In this document: positions 43,972 to 52,433 of the stretch, piece by piece | Layout of the letters: each line of letters opens with the position of its first letter | Numbering within the stretch: position 1 is the stretch's first letter | From: an uncultured Dorea sp. | GTDB taxonomy: Bacteria > Bacillota > Clostridia > Lachnospirales > Lachnospiraceae | Assembly (NCBI GenBank): GCA_910586965.1 | Contig: CAJUMF010000007.1 | Coordinates: 1 to 64,000 of the forward strand | Direction: 5' to 3' | Length of the DNA: 64,000 bases | Translations under genes and position numbers: made by a program | Notes under the pieces: model-generated | The model's input: only the letters and a program-made list of their open reading frames with translations | The model's database searches: none | What the model was told of the DNA's origin: nothing

Positions 43972-45099
43972 TTATTGGTAAAATTGTATTATCTTATCAC
44001 ACACAAAGCGCACGTCTTCCGGTTTCAGACCATAGTACATAGGAAGTCTTAGGAGACGTTCACTTTCTTTTGTGGTGTAAATATCTTCTCCATGGAATCT
44101 TCCGTATTCAAGTCCTGCCGGAGCAGTGTGCAGCGGAATGTAATGGAAAACGGAGTAAATGTCCTGCGCTTTCAGATATTTGATAAGAGCAGAGCGTTCT
44201 TCTAAATCGGCTGCTTTTATGTAAAACATATGTGCATTATGCTTACATCCGTCCGGAACAGCCGGGAGAGTGATCTTTCCAGTCTCGCTGAGAGGGGAGA
44301 GGAGTTCATAGTAAAGGTTCCAGGAACTCATGCGGTCATCGTAGATCATCTGAGCCTGCTCGAGCTGGGCACAAAGATATGCGGCATTCAGCTCACTTGG
44401 AAGATAGGATGAGCCTGCCGAAACCCACGTGTATTTATCAATCTCGCCTCGGAAAAATTTGCTGCGGTTCGTCCCTTTCTCACGGATGATCTCAGCTTTC
44501 TCAATCATCTCTTTGTCGCGGATCAAAAGACAACCGCCTTCTCCCATACTGTAGTTCTTGGTCTCGTGGAAGCTTAGGCACCCGTAATCGCCGATGGTGC
44601 CTAAGGGGCGGCCTTTGTATTCGGACATCACTCCCTGGGCGGCATCTTCGACGACTTTCAGGCTGTATTTGTCTGCAATCTCCATGATCTTGTCCATCTC
44701 ACAGGCAACGCCGGCATAGTGGACGGGAACGATTGCTTTTGTCTTTGGTGTGACAGCAGCTTCTATCAGCTTCTCATCAATGTTCATAGTGTCCGGACGT
44801 ACATCCACGAATACGATGGAGGCGCCGTTTAACACAAAAGCATTGGCAGTGGACACAAAAGTATAAGAAGGCATGATCACCTCGTCTCCTGGTTGAATGT
44901 CACACAGAAGGGCAGCCATCTCTGTGGCATGGGTGCAGGAGGTGGTGAGGAGAGCTTTTGCTGTGTGTGTCTGACTTTCCAGCCATTGATCACATCTTTG
45001 GGTAAATGTTCCGTCGCCGCAGATCTTTCGGCTGGCAATTGCTTGTGCGATATATTCATTTTCTTTTCCGATATAAGGCGGAATATTAAACTTGATCAT
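43972..45099 (-). CDS. DegT/DnrJ/EryC1-family sugar aminotransferase (WecE/RffA-like)
   Basis: This PLP enzyme family transfers an amino group to a keto-sugar nucleotide. WecE makes dTDP-4-amino-4,6-dideoxygalactose. The 375-residue protein has TSCTHATEMAALL for phosphate binding near residue 53, PSYTFVSTANAF near 77, EDAAQGVMSEYKGRPLG near 151 and the PLP-lysine motif SFHETKNYSMGEGG with Lys181. The SFHETKN form is characteristic of the WecE/RffA subgroup. GGAGAAATAAAT precedes the ATG. The gene lies 23 bases after the YfhO gene and 23 bases before the GT2 gene in transcription order. No dTDP-glucose synthase or dehydratase is nearby, so the keto-sugar must come from elsewhere. Confidence 0.92.
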   Translation of the reverse strand: MIKFNIPPYIGKENEYIAQAIASRKICGDGTFTQRCDQWLESQTHTAKALLTTSCTHATEMAALLCDIQPGDEVIMPSYTFVSTANAFVLNGASIVFVDVRPDTMNIDEKLIEAAVTPKTKAIVPVHYAGVACEMDKIMEIADKYSLKVVEDAAQGVMSEYKGRPLGTIGDYGCLSFHETKNYSMGEGGCLLIRDKEMIEKAEIIREKGTNRSKFFRGEIDKYTWVSAGSSYLPSELNAAYLCAQLEQAQMIYDDRMSSWNLYYELLSPLSETGKITLPAVPDGCKHNAHMFYIKAADLEERSALIKYLKAQDIYSVFHYIPLHTAPAGLEYGRFHGEDIYTTKESERLLRLPMYYGLKPEDVRFVCDKIIQFYQ

Positions 45100-45122
45100 A
45101 TTTATTTCTCCTAAAAGTTTCT

Positions 45123-48100
45123 TTACTTACTCATTTTAATACGTCTGCGCCGGATAATCAAGGCTATGATAAAAATAACAATTCCAGCAGCGGACAAGTA
45201 CAGAGAGGCTTTGATGCCCGGGCGGTCAAATACCAGCTTGATGTCGTGTTCCCCGGGTTCAAGATATATTGCGGAATACATGATATTGGCTTTTATTATA
45301 TCAGTTTCTTTTCCGTCCACATAGGCTGTCCAGCCCTTCTGATACGGGATGCTTAAAACAAGGAGCTTCTCTTTATCCACGGAGATGCTGCCGGTAATGG
45401 TGCCGGAGTCCATCTTTGTATTTTCCAATTTGTTTTCTGTCAGTTTTTCAATATAGGAAGCGTAATCTTTCATAGGCTGGCAGTATACTTTCAGTGAATC
45501 AACAGAAAAGCTTCCGGTATTGTTGAAGGTGATCGTACAACTGTCGGCAGCTTCCGTTCTGTATCCCAGGTTGAACAGGTGTGTGTCCTGACCGGTGCTG
45601 TAGGTATGGTTGCTTGAGCGGAAATCCAGATTACGTTTATAATCACCGCAAGACAGATCCATATTAATGATATGTTGTCCGTTGTTTTTAGTTGGATTCA
45701 GGCTGCCGTCAAATACCAGATAAGTTTCTGAATCTTCCATTCCTTTGAAAGAAAGGGTAAGTGTTGCTCCGGGCTTGGTGATTTTGACGGTGTCTTTCTT
45801 TATCTTTATTCCTTTTGCTTCATAGTCCGTTATTTTTGCCTCTGAGCCGGTAGGAACAAATGATTTGCCGGATACAAGTCCTTGTTCGGAAATGTCGCTT
45901 ATTACTGCGGCCTGAAGCATGAGCTCTTGGCACTCCAAGGCGCTGTAACTGTTAAATTCCTCTTCGGTTATCGCGCGGTCATAAGTATAGCCCAGGGGCA
46001 GTGCATAATTGTTTTTATAGATGCTATACGGCGCTTTTTTGTCTTTCTTTGCCGGATCTTCCTCATATCCATAGGGAAGTGCGGACAATTCATCTTCTGC
46101 CAATGCATAATATTTTACGCATGCGAGAGCATTCATGAATGTACGGTTATCAAATCCGCCGAGCTGTACGAGATTCCATGCAGTATTCCCCATGCCCACA
46201 TTGTAGTCAATAACGGGACCGCTCATGGTGCTTGAGAAGGTTGCAATACTGTTGTAATCCATTACAAGGGAAGAGCATAGGTTTTTCCTTGGAATCTCAG
46301 CGGTAGATACACGGTAAAAACTGTCATCCGGATAATTGTCTAAAACCTTCATAGGTGTATCTGTTATTTCATCTAGAACATGTCCTTGTTTGGCAAAAGA
46401 ATCCGGTGAAGTATTTTTTCCTTCAAAAAATTGATAATAAGCGTTCAGTGTCAAAGAGCTACAGCACAGTATGATCAATGCAATCTTGGAGGTATGCAGA
46501 TTGATCAGGTGGAGCTCTTTGTTCATACATAAAATAACAACATAATCGCACAGCAAGATGGCAAGAGAAGACAGCGTATATTCTGTACGATAATCCCGGT
46601 TCATAAGAATGATCAGTATATAGGGAATCAAAGAAATAAACAGTATTTTTAATTCTTTGCGTGTCAGTCCGCGCAGTTCAGGAATGGCCCTTACAGTTAT
46701 AAAAGAAACCAGCAATGCCAGGATATAGCACCAACGGTTTGTAATGGTACTGAATCCTCCCAATACAAATGCTGCAATCGGGAATATACAGGAAGCAGCA
46801 CAGACCAGGAATAAGAATTTTATAAGGCGGTTTCCTTTTTTCATAAAAAGAATAACAATTGCCAAATAAGAAAGCGGGATAAACCCGAGCTTTAGCCAAG
46901 CTCCCGGAGAACCGGGTGAAGAAATAAAGTAAGTATATAACCGTGTCAGCCATGCGCCTCCATAGTAGAAGAGAGATGAGGCGGCAATCTCTGAATTCCC
47001 TGCCCGTCCGGAACTCATGAAGGAGGCAAAGGAGGTAAACAGAGAGATATTTCCAATAACGACACCTAAAAGGTAGGAGCCTGCAAAAGTTGCAGTAGTT
47101 GTAAAAAAATAGCTCCATGTCTTTTTCTCTCTGTCCTTTGTAAACAGAAAGCGTCCGATATAGTAAACTCCCATTGCAAGTGTACTCATGTAGATAAAGT
47201 AATAGTTGGCAGGCAGTGCAACTGCTACAAAAATTGTGCACAGATACCAGCGCTTTTTGCGAAAGATCTCCTCAGTTGCAAGCATAAGGAGCGGAAGGAA
47301 GATCATAGGTGCAATAAAATGAGCGTGAAGTACACCGGCATAGATTGCGAATCCGCAGAAGGCATACATCATGCTTCCGAGAAGGCTCTCAAAGTATCCT
47401 TTTTGATGATACAGAAAGAAAACTGACACAGACAGCCCGGCCAGAAAGAAGCGAAACAATGTGATGATATTGTAAGCAGCCTCTGCATGGGAAGAATCGA
47501 AGAGTGCAAACAGCCAATAAACAGGTTCATAGCTTAAAGGGACTGTATTGCCAAGACCTACACGGAAGCTGTAGGAAGGGAAGTTAAAGTCACCTTTTAA
47601 AAGCATTGAAATACATTCATGTACATAATCGGTAAAATAGTGTATCCTCGGAATGTACTGTGAGATGGCATCATGCATCCATGCGATACTGTTATCGTAC
47701 TCTATAAAAGAAAAGAACACGCAAGCTGTCATAATGAGAAACATGACGGTATATACAGCAAAATATAAAGGAAGTGCTCTGCGCCTGCTGCACATAAAGT
47801 CTTGATACCAGCCTTTGAGTATAGAGATTCCTTTATCGCCCAGTAAGAAGATTCCTTGTACTATTTTCTGAAAAGGCGTACAGAAGCCTGCGAACAAGTA
47901 GAGAAGATACACAGGAAATACGGGCAGGGTAATGAGCGCTGCTTCTTTTAAAGGAGTAAATAGAAGCAACCCAGAAATAACAGTAACAACAACACTGCCT
48001 GCAGATATTCTTTTTGAAAATACGATGGCTTCTTTTCCTAAAAAGATTCCTCCGATAAAATAACCAAAGTATGGGAGAAGTGCGATACAGTCATACGTGT

Positions 48101-48620
48101 CGCAGCCTGTAAATACACCTATGATCGGATAGCCGAAAAGGTCCGACGGAAAAAAGGAAAAAGCAATTGCCAGGATGCCTGCCAGCAACAAGAGACGTCT
48201 CTTTTTATATATGCAGTCAAAATATCTGGCTGCAAGTGCAGCGCACAGAAAAAGAACGGACGTAGTAAAAAACATTTCAGATGGTGTTGGGATCCTTACC
48301 ATAGTGATGAGGCGGACAACACTTTGAAACGGTTTTTTATGATTCAGAAGCACTTGGTTACATAATCCGAAGAAGATGAATAAGACAGCATAAACGGCTG
48401 CATGTTTCAAAAGAAACGAAACATTGTCTTTGCCCCGGGAAGTATAAAGTCCTGCTAAAAATACAATACCGGGTGTGTAGACCAGCCTGAGCACCAAAAA
48501 AAGTATATGCTGCTGTCCCAGGATGACCTGAACGGCACTTCCGCAAAGAATGAGGAAAAGTAAACTTAATTCCAGTACCGGAAGTAATGTTTTTGATATA
48601 TGCTGCTGTTTGTTTTCCAT
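45123..48620 (-). CDS. YfhO-family GT-C-like membrane glycosyltransferase
   Basis: YfhO proteins are large membrane proteins that in Firmicutes work with CsbB-type enzymes to glycosylate teichoic acids outside the membrane. The 1165-residue protein is long for the family. It has about 14 or more hydrophobic segments over residues 10-720, with the GT-C-like extracytoplasmic loop motif SIAWMHDAISQYIPRIHYF near residue 310 followed by the family segment NFPSYSFRVGLGNTVPLSYE near 342. A large extracytoplasmic domain spans about 720-1130 with the family C-terminal motif PYQKGWTAYVDGKE and LEPGEHDIKLVF, and a final membrane helix. AAGGAG lies five bases before the ATG. It is the first gene of the four-gene minus-strand operon. 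Confidence 0.9.
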   Translation of the reverse strand: MENKQQHISKTLLPVLELSLLFLILCGSAVQVILGQQHILFLVLRLVYTPGIVFLAGLYTSRGKDNVSFLLKHAAVYAVLFIFFGLCNQVLLNHKKPFQSVVRLITMVRIPTPSEMFFTTSVLFLCAALAARYFDCIYKKRRLLLLAGILAIAFSFFPSDLFGYPIIGVFTGCDTYDCIALLPYFGYFIGGIFLGKEAIVFSKRISAGSVVVTVISGLLLFTPLKEAALITLPVFPVYLLYLFAGFCTPFQKIVQGIFLLGDKGISILKGWYQDFMCSRRRALPLYFAVYTVMFLIMTACVFFSFIEYDNSIAWMHDAISQYIPRIHYFTDYVHECISMLLKGDFNFPSYSFRVGLGNTVPLSYEPVYWLFALFDSSHAEAAYNIITLFRFFLAGLSVSVFFLYHQKGYFESLLGSMMYAFCGFAIYAGVLHAHFIAPMIFLPLLMLATEEIFRKKRWYLCTIFVAVALPANYYFIYMSTLAMGVYYIGRFLFTKDREKKTWSYFFTTTATFAGSYLLGVVIGNISLFTSFASFMSSGRAGNSEIAASSLFYYGGAWLTRLYTYFISSPGSPGAWLKLGFIPLSYLAIVILFMKKGNRLIKFLFLVCAASCIFPIAAFVLGGFSTITNRWCYILALLVSFITVRAIPELRGLTRKELKILFISLIPYILIILMNRDYRTEYTLSSLAILLCDYVVILCMNKELHLINLHTSKIALIILCCSSLTLNAYYQFFEGKNTSPDSFAKQGHVLDEITDTPMKVLDNYPDDSFYRVSTAEIPRKNLCSSLVMDYNSIATFSSTMSGPVIDYNVGMGNTAWNLVQLGGFDNRTFMNALACVKYYALAEDELSALPYGYEEDPAKKDKKAPYSIYKNNYALPLGYTYDRAITEEEFNSYSALECQELMLQAAVISDISEQGLVSGKSFVPTGSEAKITDYEAKGIKIKKDTVKITKPGATLTLSFKGMEDSETYLVFDGSLNPTKNNGQHIINMDLSCGDYKRNLDFRSSNHTYSTGQDTHLFNLGYRTEAADSCTITFNNTGSFSVDSLKVYCQPMKDYASYIEKLTENKLENTKMDSGTITGSISVDKEKLLVLSIPYQKGWTAYVDGKETDIIKANIMYSAIYLEPGEHDIKLVFDRPGIKASLYLSAAGIVIFIIALIIRRRRIKMSK

Positions 48621-48644
48621 TATGAAAATCTCCTTATTATTAAT

Positions 48645-48674
48645 ATCTTAATCATATTTTACTTATTTTATCAA
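48645..48674 (-). promoter_or_regulatory. Candidate promoter of the YfhO operon
   Basis: On the minus strand, TTGATA (48674-48669), an 18-base spacer and TAAGAT (48650-48645) precede the YfhO start by 24 bases. The leader would be short. This half of the 236-base divergent region is very AT-rich, so alternative -10 boxes exist. Confidence 0.42.
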
Positions 48675-48768
48675 AAAAAATAGAATCTGTATAGTTCGTA
48701 TCGAGAAATCTGTATAATATTTGAAGGAAAAAATATATTAAGAATAGTTTAAAATCCGCGTCTTTGGT

Positions 48769-48797
48769 TTGACAAACGATAGTACTGTTAGTATAAT
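48769..48797 (+). promoter_or_regulatory. Consensus sigma-A promoter of the GH25 lysozyme operon
   Basis: TTGACA (48769-48774), exactly 17 bases, then TATAAT (48792-48797): both boxes are perfect. It is the best promoter match in the window and implies high constitutive expression of the lysozyme and probably the LCP gene after it. Confidence 0.88.
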
Positions 48798-48856
48798 AAA
48801 TGGAAATGTAATTTGTTAAAAAAGTGTGAAAAAATGAATTATAAGGAGATGTCTGC

Positions 48857-50773
48857 ATGAAAAGAAGACGTAATGCGCTTATTTGCTTACTGGTTGCCAG
48901 TCTGACGGTGACTTTAGCTCCGGCAGAGGTGCTGGCACAAGAGGTCGATACAGGAAGCAATGTCCAGAAGGTGCAGGAACCAGAAGGAGAGGATAAGCAG
49001 ATAAGCGGGGAGCTGCCTGATGAACCGGTGAATGAAGCAGGAGACAGCATGGGGGAAGGCACCGGGAAGCCGGATGAAGGCTTAAAAGACAACAGCCAGC
49101 AGGAACCGGAATGGAAACTGGAGGGACAGGATAGTCGGGACGCTGTGGACAAGTATTACGGATTTTCGGAAGGAGACGCCGGCGAAAAGAAGGACAAGGA
49201 GCGTTCAGAGGACGATAAAGAAGATGCGGCGGGGGAAACAGAGACAGAAAAAGAACTGCCGCAAAAAGAGGATGCAGAGGCCGAGGAGCAGGAAGATGAT
49301 ATTGTTGTTGATTCAGAAGATCCTGGGAAATATCGTCTGACAGGACGGGGGACCGGAGATTTCTCGTCATCCGGCCTGCGTGCACAATCCGTATCTCATC
49401 AGGAAAAGTACAGCGATTGTATCTTGCAGCACGGAATAGATGTGTCTTATCATAACGGCAAGATCAACTGGGAGAAAGTCAAGGCTGACGGCATTGATTT
49501 TGCGATCATACGTGTGGCTTACCGGGGGTATGAAAACGGAGCACTCCGGGTAGATACTGAGGCTGTGGAAAATATGAAAAATGCCAATGCGGCAGGGATT
49601 CCCATCGGCGCATACATATTTTCCCAGGCAATCTCAGCGGCAGAGGCGAGGCAGGAGGCAGACTTTATTGTAAATAACATCAGAGGCTATCAGATCGATC
49701 TCCCGGTCGTCCTTGATTTTGAATATGTGGCAACCGGTGTGGGCAGATTATATAAGGCAAAATTAAGTAAGAGTGCAGCAACGAGTGTCTGTACCGCGTT
49801 TTGTGAGCGGGTGAAAGCTCTTGGATATACTCCGATGGTGTATGCAAGCAAGACGATGTATGAGGATAAGACATATGCAGCGGATGTCAGCCAGGAATAT
49901 CCGATCTGGATGGCACACTATAATAACTCCACGAGTTATGGGGGAGAGTATGAATACTGGCAGTATACCTCAAAAGGAAAAGTAGACGGAGTCAAAACCA
50001 AAGATAATCCGTACGTAGATTTGAATTATCGCTATTATAACAGCCTGAGGATTACGAAAAAGGCGGTAGGAAGTCTTACCATGGAATGGGAGCCATGGGG
50101 CGGAGCGCCTGGTTATGACATCTATCGAAAGAGCAGTGACGGGAATTATGCCATTCTCAAATCCGGAGTGCAGCAGACTGCATTTACGGATACATCATTA
50201 AAAGCCGGAACAAGTTATTCCTATAAGATCTATCCCCAGGGAACAAATACCTGTATCGGATTTAACACAGGGATCACACAGCTGCCGACAACAAAGCTTT
50301 CCGGAAAAGGAACTGCATTCGATAAGATCAAGCTTACGTGGTCAAAAGTATCCGGTGCCTCTTCTTATTACATACAGCGTTATAATTCTTCGAAAAAGAC
50401 ATATTCTAATGTAAAGACGGCTTCCGGAAAATCTTCTTCGTATACGGAGGGAAGCAAAAACGCATCTACCAAGTATAAATATAGAATACGTCCGTATAAG
50501 GTTGTGTTTAATGGGAGATCCTACGGGAACTATTCCCAAACAGTCACCGTGAAGACCAAAGGAAAAGTAAAAGCAAAGACGAAAGTCAAGAAGCTTAAGC
50601 TGAGAAAGAGTGCCTCTAAGTCTGCGAAAAGTCTTGGCACGATCAAGAAAAAAGGTACGAAGGTGACAGTCACCGGAAGTACCGGGAGCTGGTACAGGCT
50701 TTCTGTGAAGATTAACGGAAAGACAAGAACCGGTTATATTAAAAAAAGTAGTTTGAAATTAATTAAAAAATAA
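48857..50773 (+). CDS. Secreted GH25 lysozyme with FnIII-like repeats and SH3 domain
   Basis: GH25 muramidases cut the MurNAc-GlcNAc bond of peptidoglycan. The 638-residue protein has a signal peptide (residues 1-29, ending near VLAQE), a long acidic spacer (about 30-175), the GH25 domain (about 190-400), two FnIII-like repeats (about 400-475 and 480-570) and a C-terminal SH3 domain (about 575-638). Active-site elements are HGIDVSYHNGKINW near residue 191, FAIIRVAYRGYENG and the catalytic VLDFEY near residue 285, with MAHYNNSTSYGGEYEYWQYT closing the barrel. AAGGAGA precedes the ATG. The LCP gene follows after 21 bases. Confidence 0.93.
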   Translation: MKRRRNALICLLVASLTVTLAPAEVLAQEVDTGSNVQKVQEPEGEDKQISGELPDEPVNEAGDSMGEGTGKPDEGLKDNSQQEPEWKLEGQDSRDAVDKYYGFSEGDAGEKKDKERSEDDKEDAAGETETEKELPQKEDAEAEEQEDDIVVDSEDPGKYRLTGRGTGDFSSSGLRAQSVSHQEKYSDCILQHGIDVSYHNGKINWEKVKADGIDFAIIRVAYRGYENGALRVDTEAVENMKNANAAGIPIGAYIFSQAISAAEARQEADFIVNNIRGYQIDLPVVLDFEYVATGVGRLYKAKLSKSAATSVCTAFCERVKALGYTPMVYASKTMYEDKTYAADVSQEYPIWMAHYNNSTSYGGEYEYWQYTSKGKVDGVKTKDNPYVDLNYRYYNSLRITKKAVGSLTMEWEPWGGAPGYDIYRKSSDGNYAILKSGVQQTAFTDTSLKAGTSYSYKIYPQGTNTCIGFNTGITQLPTTKLSGKGTAFDKIKLTWSKVSGASSYYIQRYNSSKKTYSNVKTASGKSSSYTEGSKNASTKYKYRIRPYKVVFNGRSYGNYSQTVTVKTKGKVKAKTKVKKLKLRKSASKSAKSLGTIKKKGTKVTVTGSTGSWYRLSVKINGKTRTGYIKKSSLKLIKK

Positions 50774-50794
50774 GAAAAGAGGTACGGTTAAGAT

Positions 50795-52291
50795 ATGGCT
50801 AGGCGAAGAAGGCGCAGAAGGAAATCGGGCAATTGGTTTACCCGTCTGAGTATTGGGAAAAAGATTGGAGTATGTCTGGGTGGAGTATTTCTTGCAATTG
50901 CGGCAACCGGAGTTGTATATGCGGCATCGAAGCTGGGGAAGCTGGACAGACAGGAGATTTCAGCGGAGGATATCGTTGTAAATGAAGAAGTCGAAAAGCA
51001 GGATTTGGGAACAGGATACTTAAACGTGGCGTTATTCGGAACAGATTCCAGAGACGGACAGTTAGATAAAGGAACCCGTACGGACTGTATCATCGTGGCG
51101 AGTCTCAATAAAGAGACGAAGGAAATCCGTATGGTATCAGTGTATCGGGATACTCTGCTGGATATTGAAGACGGTCAGCTTCAGAAATGTAATGCGGCGT
51201 ACGCGTTCGGCGGACCGACACAGGCCATCAATATGCTGAATAAGAACCTTGACCTGGACATTCAGGAATTTGTGACAGTTGACTGGGGAGCTATCGCCAA
51301 TGCGATCGATCTGCTCGGCGGCGTGGAGATTGATGTTCAGGAAGTTGAGATCAAGTACCTTAATAAATTTGTAAAAGAGACTGCGAAGGCGGCGGGCAAG
51401 AAGGCGCATAAAGTAAAAAAGGCCGGACCTCAGAAGCTGGACGGTGTACAGGCAACTACCTATGCGCGTATCCGTTCCACAGCGGGAGGCGATTTTACCC
51501 GGACAGAGCGTCAGAGGCTTGTAATTGAAAAGATTGTGGAACAGGCGCAGAAGGCAGACTTGTCAACAATCAATAAAGTGATTGACAAAGTGTTCCCGAC
51601 AGTAAAAACCAGCTTTTCCGTGAAGGATATCATCTATTATGCCAAGAGCTTTATGGATTATAAGCTGACGGAAAATGCGGGATTCCCCTTTGACAAGACT
51701 ACAGACACAATCTCTGGTCTTGGAAGTATCGTTATTCCGGTTACACTGGATACGAATGTAGCCAAGCTCCATGAATTCCTGTTTGACAAAAAAGATTACA
51801 ATGTATCCACTACAGTTGCGAATCTGAACAGTGCCATTATCAGCCGTGTAGGGCAGCGTACTGCTACAGATGATTCTACGCTGAAGCAGCAGACATATAA
51901 GCCGACAAAGGAGGATAAGGAGCAGGAGCGGCGGACGACGTACGAGAAGCCGAAAAAGCCGAATAATAATAGTAACAATAATAACAACAATAATAATAAC
52001 AATAGTAATAGTAACAACAACAATAATAACAATAACAATAATAATAATAATAACAATAATAATAACAATAATAACAATAACAATAAACCAGATCCGGAGC
52101 CGTCGAAACCGGATCCGGAACCGTCAAAACCAGATCCGGAACCGTCAAAACCGGATCCGGAGCCGTCAAAACCAGATCCAGAGCCGTCAAAGCCAGATCC
52201 GGAACCATCAAAACCGGATCCGGAACCGTCAAAACCATCAGAGCCTACTGGCGGAGGAGAGGATGCCAGCTCTTCTGGCAATGAAGGATAA
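50795..52291 (+). CDS. LCP-family glycopolymer ligase with poly-Asn and PDPEPSK tail
   Basis: This is a second LCP-type polymer-to-peptidoglycan ligase. The 498-residue protein has a basic N-terminus (MARRRRRRRK), one membrane segment at about residues 27-47 and the LCP core at about 70-330 with LFGTDSRDGQLDKGTRTDCI, VSVYRDTLLDIEDG, DLLGGVEIDVQ, ATTYARIRSTAGGDFTRTERQ and FPFDKTTD. After residue 388 comes an Asn-rich tract of 41 codons with three Ser, then seven KPDPEPS units and a Gly/Ser end. The tail is probably an extended wall-spanning linker. It is paralogous to the LCP protein at 54347. The gene follows the lysozyme gene by 21 bases and ends at a terminator. Confidence 0.92.
   Translation: MARRRRRRRKSGNWFTRLSIGKKIGVCLGGVFLAIAATGVVYAASKLGKLDRQEISAEDIVVNEEVEKQDLGTGYLNVALFGTDSRDGQLDKGTRTDCIIVASLNKETKEIRMVSVYRDTLLDIEDGQLQKCNAAYAFGGPTQAINMLNKNLDLDIQEFVTVDWGAIANAIDLLGGVEIDVQEVEIKYLNKFVKETAKAAGKKAHKVKKAGPQKLDGVQATTYARIRSTAGGDFTRTERQRLVIEKIVEQAQKADLSTINKVIDKVFPTVKTSFSVKDIIYYAKSFMDYKLTENAGFPFDKTTDTISGLGSIVIPVTLDTNVAKLHEFLFDKKDYNVSTTVANLNSAIISRVGQRTATDDSTLKQQTYKPTKEDKEQERRTTYEKPKKPNNNSNNNNNNNNNNSNSNNNNNNNNNNNNNNNNNNNNNNNNKPDPEPSKPDPEPSKPDPEPSKPDPEPSKPDPEPSKPDPEPSKPDPEPSKPSEPTGGGEDASSSGNEG
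51962..52084 (+). repeat. Trinucleotide AAY tract encoding poly-Asn
   Basis: 41 codons, all AAT or AAC apart from three AGT (Ser). Mixed AAT/AAC use shows the tract is not a pure microsatellite, but length change in units of three would keep the frame. Confidence 0.95.
52085..52231 (+). repeat. Seven 21-base tandem repeats encoding KPDPEPS
   Basis: Seven adjacent units of the type AARCCRGATCCRGARCCRTCR, differing mostly at third codon positions, encode the same heptapeptide. This pattern shows protein-level selection on the repeat. Confidence 0.95.
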
Positions 52292-52307
52292 TCTTTAGTT
52301 AAAAAAT

Positions 52308-52362
52308 AAAGGCAATATGCAATGAAGTACACATCAACGCATACTGCCTTTTTCTTTTTTTG
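52308..52362 (+). terminator. Rho-independent terminator after the LCP gene
   Basis: AAAGGCAATATGC (52308-52320) pairs with GCATACTGCCTTT (52339-52351), one mismatch, around an 18-base loop, followed by a long T run (TTTCTTTTTTT). It separates the lysozyme-LCP unit from glmS. Confidence 0.8.
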
Positions 52363-52391
52363 TTTACTTTTTAAATGATATTTGCTAAAAT
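52363..52391 (+). promoter_or_regulatory. Promoter of glmS
   Basis: TTTACT (52363-52368), a 17-base spacer and TAAAAT (52386-52391) lie 42 bases before the glmS ATG. The resulting leader is only about 35 bases, with a GGAGG site at 52421-52425. Confidence 0.62.
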
Positions 52392-52433
52392 GTAGTCTAA
52401 AAGTGTAAATGGGCAGTTATGGAGGTTTATCAT

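Noticed and set aside
52085..52231. Regular 21-base repeats that might suggest a CRISPR-like array
   Set aside because: Units are directly adjacent without spacers, stay in frame and encode a constant heptapeptide, so they are protein repeats.
51796..52332. 178-codon minus-strand frame with poly-Leu and GFDGSGS repeats
   Set aside because: It is the reverse complement of the Asn codon tract and KPDPEPS repeats and has no start context of its own.
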